The notes under the pieces were generated by a model. The model was not told the DNA's origin, did not search any database, and worked only from the letters and a program-made list of their open reading frames with translations. DNA of 64,000 nucleotides from Candidatus Nitrosacidococcus sp. I8 (lineage in GTDB: Bacteria; Pseudomonadota; Gammaproteobacteria; Nitrosococcales; Nitrosococcaceae): assembly GCF_945836005.1 (NCBI RefSeq), contig NZ_OX241534.1:1350275-1414274 (forward strand), written 5' to 3'. Shown piece after piece: positions 59,599 to 64,000 of this stretch (within the stretch, counting starts at the first letter, position 1; every line of letters starts with the position of its first letter). The translations under genes and the position numbers were made by a program.

Positions 59599-62388
59599 AT
59601 GGTCATATTTCGTATTAACAGGAAATTAAATACTGTTGTATTACTAGTATCGCTTTTCTTAATAGGCTGTAATAAAGATCTTACTCCTGAAGAATATATT
59701 GCCCGTGCAAAGGAGTATCAAGAAAAACAAGACATAAGCTCGGAAATTATAGAGCTAAAAAATGCACTACAAAAATCTCCAGATAATACTGAAGCACGCT
59801 TCTTGCTTGGAAAGGCTTATATACAAACAAGTAATGGAGCAGCTAGTGAGAAAGAGCTAGAAAAAGCAATTAAATTTGGATTGCCTCCACAAGATGGAAT
59901 TATTCCTCTGACTCGTGCTCTATTTTTGCAAGGTAAGTTCCAGAAAGCGATAGATAATATTGCCAAATATCCAGATTTACCTAAAAACATTGAAGAGGAG
60001 TTATTACCTCTACAAGGAGAGGCTTACTTAGGATTAAATAACTTAGAAGAAGCAAAGAGATATTATAACGCTGCACTTAAAATTAATCCTAACAATCGAG
60101 ATGCCAATCTTGGAAAAGCTAAAATAGAAGCTGCTCAAAATGAATCTGATAAAGCACGCAATAGAATCAACAAAATACTAGAAAATTCCCCTGAATTTGC
60201 TCCTGCATGGAATTTATTGGGAAACCTAGAAAGGTATCAAGGAAATGCAGAAGCTGCTGAGCAAGCTTATGGAAAAGCAATTGAATTCAGGAAACACAAT
60301 GAAGATGATCGTTTAAATAGAGCACTTGTACGTATTTTTCTTAAAAACTATGAAGGTGCAGCACAAGATCTTGATATTTTAAAAAAGAAAAACCCTAATC
60401 ATCCTACTGTTAACTATGGTTATGGATTATTAAATTTTGAGCAAAAAAAATATCCTAATGCTGAGGAAGATTTTCAGAAAGTACTTAATGTTCAAGAATA
60501 TACTCCTGCTCTTTTTTATTTAGGATTAACCCAATATAGGCTAGGTAAGCTAGAACAGGCAGAGACAAGCCTAGCTCAGTTTGTAGCTCAATCACCAGAC
60601 AATAGCACTGGTGCAAAGCTATTAGGAGAGATACGGCTTAGTAAAGGTGATTACAATGGCGCCAAATCAATACTAAGTAAAGTACTTACCAAAACACCTA
60701 ATGATTCACAGGCACTTGCTTTAATGGGAGATGTTGCTTTGAAACAAGGTAACCCAGAAGAAAGTGCAGAGTACTTCCGTAAGGTAACTGTTGAAAACCC
60801 AGAATCAGCTCTTGCTTATTCAAAATTAGGATTAAGCTTAGATCTATTAGGAAGACATGATGAAGGTACAGCAGCACTAGAGAAAGCAAGGGATTTAAAT
60901 AACCAAACGCCCCAAGCAGATCTATTAGTAATTCTAAGCTATTTACGTGCTCATGAGTTTGATAAAGCTATAGAAAATGCGCAGTTAATGCGTCAAAAAT
61001 ATCCAGATAACCCTACTCCATTCACCCTAATGGGAGGGGCGTATCTTGGAAAAGGAGATAGTGATAAAGCGAAAACTGCTTTTGAGGAAGCACTAAAAAT
61101 TGCCCCTGGAGATCCTAATGCATCACATCAATTAGCAAGTCTTGCAATTCTAAACAATAATCTTGAAGAAGCAACTACTCTTTATAAGCAAGTGCTTAAA
61201 ACATATCCTAATGATTTGCAAACCATGCTCAGGCTAGCAGATTTAGAGCAGAAAAAAGGACAGGTTAAAAAAACTAAGGAACTTATTGAACAAGCCATAG
61301 AAACTAACCCTAAAGCACTAGCACCTCGAATGATTTTGGCTGATTATTATATTAAGGCAAAACAGCCAAAACAAGCCTTAGAAACCCTTGCTGATATACA
61401 GGCAGATAATCCTGAAAATCCTGCACTCATCGCACTGACTGGAAAAGCACAGCTTGCGGCAGGACAAACAGGTACCGCATTGGATTTATTTAAAAAATTA
61501 GTTCGGTTACAGCCTGAATCAGCAGCAGCACACTATGAGCTTGCTAAAGCGTATAACCAAATGGGGCAAGCTACTGAAGTAAAAAAATCCCTTAAGAATA
61601 CGCTAGATTTAGATCCTCACTACCTAGCCGCTCAGCTACAAATGGCCTATATTGAGATGAGTGAAGGGAAAATGGATAAAGCGAATGAATATCTACAAAG
61701 TGCGGAAAGGGACCATCCTGATAATCGAGAAGTTATTAATTTAAGAGCGGGTTTTGCTCTCAAAGAAAACCAGCCTGAAAAAGCGATAGAAACTTATCAA
61801 CAAGCACAGAATCGCTTTCCTGATAGTAACTATTGGCCAATACAGCTCTCTCAGCTTTATTGGAGAACTAATCAACAGCAAAAAAGTTTAACCACGCTAG
61901 AAGCATGGTTAAAAAATCATCCTGATGATTTCAGTGCAAGACTTATGTTAGCCAACAATTACCTCATCTCTGGTAAAAATGATCAGGCTAGAACATCGTT
62001 TACTAAACTCCATGATCAAGCACCAGAAGATATCATTGTATTGAATAATTTGGCTTGGTTAATGCGGGATGAAAACCCAAAGAGGGCACTTGGCTATGCA
62101 CAACAAGCCTTAACTTTAGATCCAGATAATCCTGAAGTAATGGATACTCTGGGTACTTTATTACTAAAACAGGATCAACCTAAAAAAGCCTTAAAATTAT
62201 TAGAAGAAGCAGCTAAGAAACTACCTAAGAATCAAACAATTCAGTTTCATAGGGTTCAAGCACTTATACAGAGCAAGCGTACCGATACTGTAGGTGCTAA
62301 AAAACTGCTGCAGGATTTGCTCTCTTCCGATGATCCATTTTTAGAACGTGATGAAGCAGAGTCTATGCTAAAGAAATTAGGGGGCTAA
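59599..62388 (+). CDS. prsT: PEP-CTERM system TPR-repeat lipoprotein PrsT
   Basis: Large TPR protein of 929 residues, the TIGR02917 type that marks XrtA loci. A lipoprotein signal with lipobox LIGC (residues 26-29) is followed by some 20 or more 34-residue repeats of the kind ALKINPNNRDANLGKAKI and ALKIAPGDPNASHQLASLA. It is likely an outer-membrane-tethered or periplasmic scaffold for secretion of glycan or PEP-CTERM proteins. It is transcribed away from the rest. The last helix ends at KKLGG, close to a hairpin pair. Confidence 0.93.
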   Translation: MVIFRINRKLNTVVLLVSLFLIGCNKDLTPEEYIARAKEYQEKQDISSEIIELKNALQKSPDNTEARFLLGKAYIQTSNGAASEKELEKAIKFGLPPQDGIIPLTRALFLQGKFQKAIDNIAKYPDLPKNIEEELLPLQGEAYLGLNNLEEAKRYYNAALKINPNNRDANLGKAKIEAAQNESDKARNRINKILENSPEFAPAWNLLGNLERYQGNAEAAEQAYGKAIEFRKHNEDDRLNRALVRIFLKNYEGAAQDLDILKKKNPNHPTVNYGYGLLNFEQKKYPNAEEDFQKVLNVQEYTPALFYLGLTQYRLGKLEQAETSLAQFVAQSPDNSTGAKLLGEIRLSKGDYNGAKSILSKVLTKTPNDSQALALMGDVALKQGNPEESAEYFRKVTVENPESALAYSKLGLSLDLLGRHDEGTAALEKARDLNNQTPQADLLVILSYLRAHEFDKAIENAQLMRQKYPDNPTPFTLMGGAYLGKGDSDKAKTAFEEALKIAPGDPNASHQLASLAILNNNLEEATTLYKQVLKTYPNDLQTMLRLADLEQKKGQVKKTKELIEQAIETNPKALAPRMILADYYIKAKQPKQALETLADIQADNPENPALIALTGKAQLAAGQTGTALDLFKKLVRLQPESAAAHYELAKAYNQMGQATEVKKSLKNTLDLDPHYLAAQLQMAYIEMSEGKMDKANEYLQSAERDHPDNREVINLRAGFALKENQPEKAIETYQQAQNRFPDSNYWPIQLSQLYWRTNQQQKSLTTLEAWLKNHPDDFSARLMLANNYLISGKNDQARTSFTKLHDQAPEDIIVLNNLAWLMRDENPKRALGYAQQALTLDPDNPEVMDTLGTLLLKQDQPKKALKLLEEAAKKLPKNQTIQFHRVQALIQSKRTDTVGAKKLLQDLLSSDDPFLERDEAESMLKKLGG

Positions 62389-62404
62389 TTACCTAATTTA
62401 GGGA

Positions 62405-62460
62405 CCCTTCAATCCTTAAAGGATTGAAGGGGGGGTTCGCTAATAAAACTAGCGAACCCC
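62405..62460. terminator. Two adjacent perfect hairpins between convergent genes
   Basis: Hairpin 1 (62405-62431): CCCTTCAATCCTT pairs with AAGGATTGAAGGG, 13 bp with one spare base. Hairpin 2 (62432-62460): GGGGTTCGCTA pairs with TAGCGAACCCC, 11 bp with a 7-base loop. Hairpin 2 includes the stop codon of the sugar transferase gene. Neither is followed by a T-run, so they may block transcription in both directions or act at RNA level. Confidence 0.65.
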
Positions 62461-63846
62461 TCTTCCTGTAACTACTACTTCAGCTGTTTGAAGTAAAATC
62501 ATAAGATCGAAGAAAAACCCATAGTTCTTTACATAATAAAGATCATATTCAAGTTTTTTAAGCGCATCATCTTCTGTACTTCCGTAGGGGTAACTAATCT
62601 GAGCCCATCCTGCTAATCCTGGTTTAATTCGATGCCGTTCATTGTAATAAGGAATTTTTTTAGCAAGAGTCTCAACAAATTCTGGCCGCTCTGGACGAGG
62701 ACCTACAAAACTCATTTTTCCTTGAATAATATTAAAGATTTGAGGTAACTCATCAATTCGAGTACGCCGTAACCACCAGCCAATAGGGGTTATTCTCGAG
62801 TCGTTACTTGCAGCCCAGCGTGCCTTTCCATCCGCCTCTGCATTTTGATACATGGTACGGAATTTCCAAATTCGAAAAACTTTACTCCCCTCTCCTACAC
62901 GATTTTGATAGTAAAAAATAGGGCAACCGCTTTCTAAAAAAATAGCAATAGCTGCAAAAATCAAAAGAGGAGCACAAAGTATAAGCAGAATAATACTGAT
63001 GGCAATATCGGATGTACGCTTACCTATTTTACGTAAAAAATAGCCTTTAAATCCTGTAGCGAGCAACAGCCAACGAGGATCCATAATATCAATCTTGATT
63101 TTACTGGTAGTGCGTTCAAAAAAATCAAGTATATCTGTAACCTCAATACCTAGTAGACGACAGCTCAGTAACGCATCAAAAGGTAGATTATCTCTACACT
63201 CATTAGTTGCAATAATAATTTCATCTACATTTTCCTGTATCGCATATTTCTGCAGAGAAGAAATATTAATTTCAACCAGATTTTGATTTGAAATCAAAAT
63301 AGGTTCATCAGGAATCGGAATATAACCGATAATATGAATGCCAAGCTGATTAAAATTATCATGCATGTTCTCTAGGGTTTTAGCCCGGTTACTTGCCCCT
63401 AAAATGAGTAATCTTCGCTGTAAAGCCTTTAAATTAAGAAGATAAGAAAAAGTAAATCGAGTTGATAATAGAGCAAAAAAGGTAGTGATAATATCAGCAG
63501 TAAAAATACGCTTACCTAGATAAAGATCTGGAATAAAATAAAGAACAATTCCCAGTCCTAATGCAGCTAAAAATATAGCTGCAGCAATATGGTAAAAAAT
63601 ATCAATTCTTTCTTGGGATTGGCGGCGGCGATATAACCCTGCAATCACAAGTGAGGCGGTAACAATCAATACGTAGATAGTTGCATTTATCCATGTTGCC
63701 TCTATACTCTCTTTAGGAAGGTCGGACCAGCCTAAAAAAATAGTATAAATGGCAAGCCAGATACTAGGTAGTAAGATAACGACTTCAAAAAATGCAAGTA
63801 ATAAAAAACTTGCTCTTACATAATGATTAAGGAATCGAATACTCAT
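62449..63846 (-). CDS. Initiating XrtA system sugar transferase (TIGR03013-like)
   Basis: Polyprenyl-phosphate hexose-1-phosphate transferase of 465 residues, which starts the repeat unit on the lipid carrier. The N-terminal half has four to five membrane helices and a CoA-binding-like domain (RLLILGASNRAKTLENMHDN). The C-terminal catalytic domain has KFRTMYQNAEADGKARWA, RRTRIDELPQIFNIIQGKMSFVGPRPERPEF and GLAGWAQISYPYGS. It lies at the edge of the locus, convergent with prsT. Its last codons form part of a hairpin. Confidence 0.94.
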   Translation of the reverse strand: MSIRFLNHYVRASFLLLAFFEVVILLPSIWLAIYTIFLGWSDLPKESIEATWINATIYVLIVTASLVIAGLYRRRQSQERIDIFYHIAAAIFLAALGLGIVLYFIPDLYLGKRIFTADIITTFFALLSTRFTFSYLLNLKALQRRLLILGASNRAKTLENMHDNFNQLGIHIIGYIPIPDEPILISNQNLVEINISSLQKYAIQENVDEIIIATNECRDNLPFDALLSCRLLGIEVTDILDFFERTTSKIKIDIMDPRWLLLATGFKGYFLRKIGKRTSDIAISIILLILCAPLLIFAAIAIFLESGCPIFYYQNRVGEGSKVFRIWKFRTMYQNAEADGKARWAASNDSRITPIGWWLRRTRIDELPQIFNIIQGKMSFVGPRPERPEFVETLAKKIPYYNERHRIKPGLAGWAQISYPYGSTEDDALKKLEYDLYYVKNYGFFFDLMILLQTAEVVVTGRGVR

Positions 63847-63896
63847 AATTAATTATTTAGTACTTAAATTTAAAGATGGTTATTATTATTTTTAGC

Positions 63897-64000
63897 TTAA
63901 AGATCTAGGGTAGGACCAATAGAGATAATACCGTAGGGATTTATAGTTGGATGGCTTCGAAAATAATGATTACGAATATGATTCCAATGGACAGTTTCTG
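63897..64000 (-). CDS. Glutathionyl-hydroquinone reductase-like protein (partial, C-terminus only)
   Basis: Only the last 33 residues are in the window; the gene continues past the right edge. The reading frame ends HWNHIRNHYFRSHPTINPYG with IISIGPTLDL after it. This matches the C-terminus of the YqjG/PcpF-type glutathione transferases, which typically ends with INPTGIVPxGP. It is about 50 bases from the sugar transferase start and in the same direction. The call rests on this tail alone. Confidence 0.6.
   Translation of the reverse strand, partial: ETVHWNHIRNHYFRSHPTINPYGIISIGPTLDL

Overview
The window is a chromosomal stretch of an AT-rich gammaproteobacterium. The evidence is a SodB, ClpS/ClpA, RpoH, FtsY and AmgK/MurU set of proteobacterial type, one tRNA-Val with an encoded CCA, and a complete exosortase A (XrtA/PEP-CTERM) exopolysaccharide locus. 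A low-GC member of a PEP-CTERM-bearing, probably environmental lineage (for example the Nitrosococcaceae) would fit, but that is inference; no diagnostic marker such as amo or 16S rRNA lies here. I see no phage, insertion sequence, CRISPR array or origin.

Region 1 (1-31 kb) is mostly housekeeping. It holds the 3' part of nrdB, a small exosortase-associated protein, an OmpA-type protein with thrombospondin-3 repeats, a three-gene zinc/manganese ABC importer, an 83-aa orphan with a duplicated 3' end, and a PEP-CTERM-type gene carrying an in-frame stop behind a good sigma-54 promoter. Then come clpS-clpA, a monothiol glutaredoxin, sodB, argD-argF, the muramate-recycling pair amgK-murU, tRNA-Val, a second PEP-CTERM-like gene, rfbBADC for dTDP-L-rhamnose, glgA, ppc, ggt, a ferredoxin, coaD, rsmD, two M16 peptidases, ftsY and rpoH. 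A perfect CIRCE operator lies between ftsY and rpoH.

Region 2 (31.4-63.9 kb) is the XrtA exopolysaccharide/protein-sorting locus. A 27-kb run on the minus strand (59.3 down to 32.2 kb) starts with export protein, chain-length regulator, tyrosine autokinase and outer-membrane barrel. It continues with deacetylase, FemAB-like protein, glycosyltransferases, XrtA itself, WecB, asparagine-synthase-like amidotransferases, an adenylate-forming ligase, a flippase, a GNAT protein and a Wzy-like O-glycosylation ligase. The TPR lipoprotein PrsT is divergent, and the initiating sugar transferase closes the locus. A sulfotransferase gene inside the run is badly decayed. The C-terminus of a glutathionyl-hydroquinone-reductase-like protein is cut off by the right edge.

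Taken together: rfbBADC and wecB supply rhamnose and ManNAc donors, the TIGR03013 transferase starts the chain on the lipid carrier, five GT4 enzymes extend it, the flippase and ligase move and join it, and the PCP, kinase and export proteins control length and secretion. XrtA would sort PEP-CTERM proteins, yet both PEP-CTERM-like genes in this window have damaged sorting tails. The most notable signals are the CIRCE site at rpoH, a roughly 140-residue Gly/Met repeat inside the outer-membrane barrel protein, and the erosion of the exosortase substrates and the sulfotransferase beside an intact sortase.
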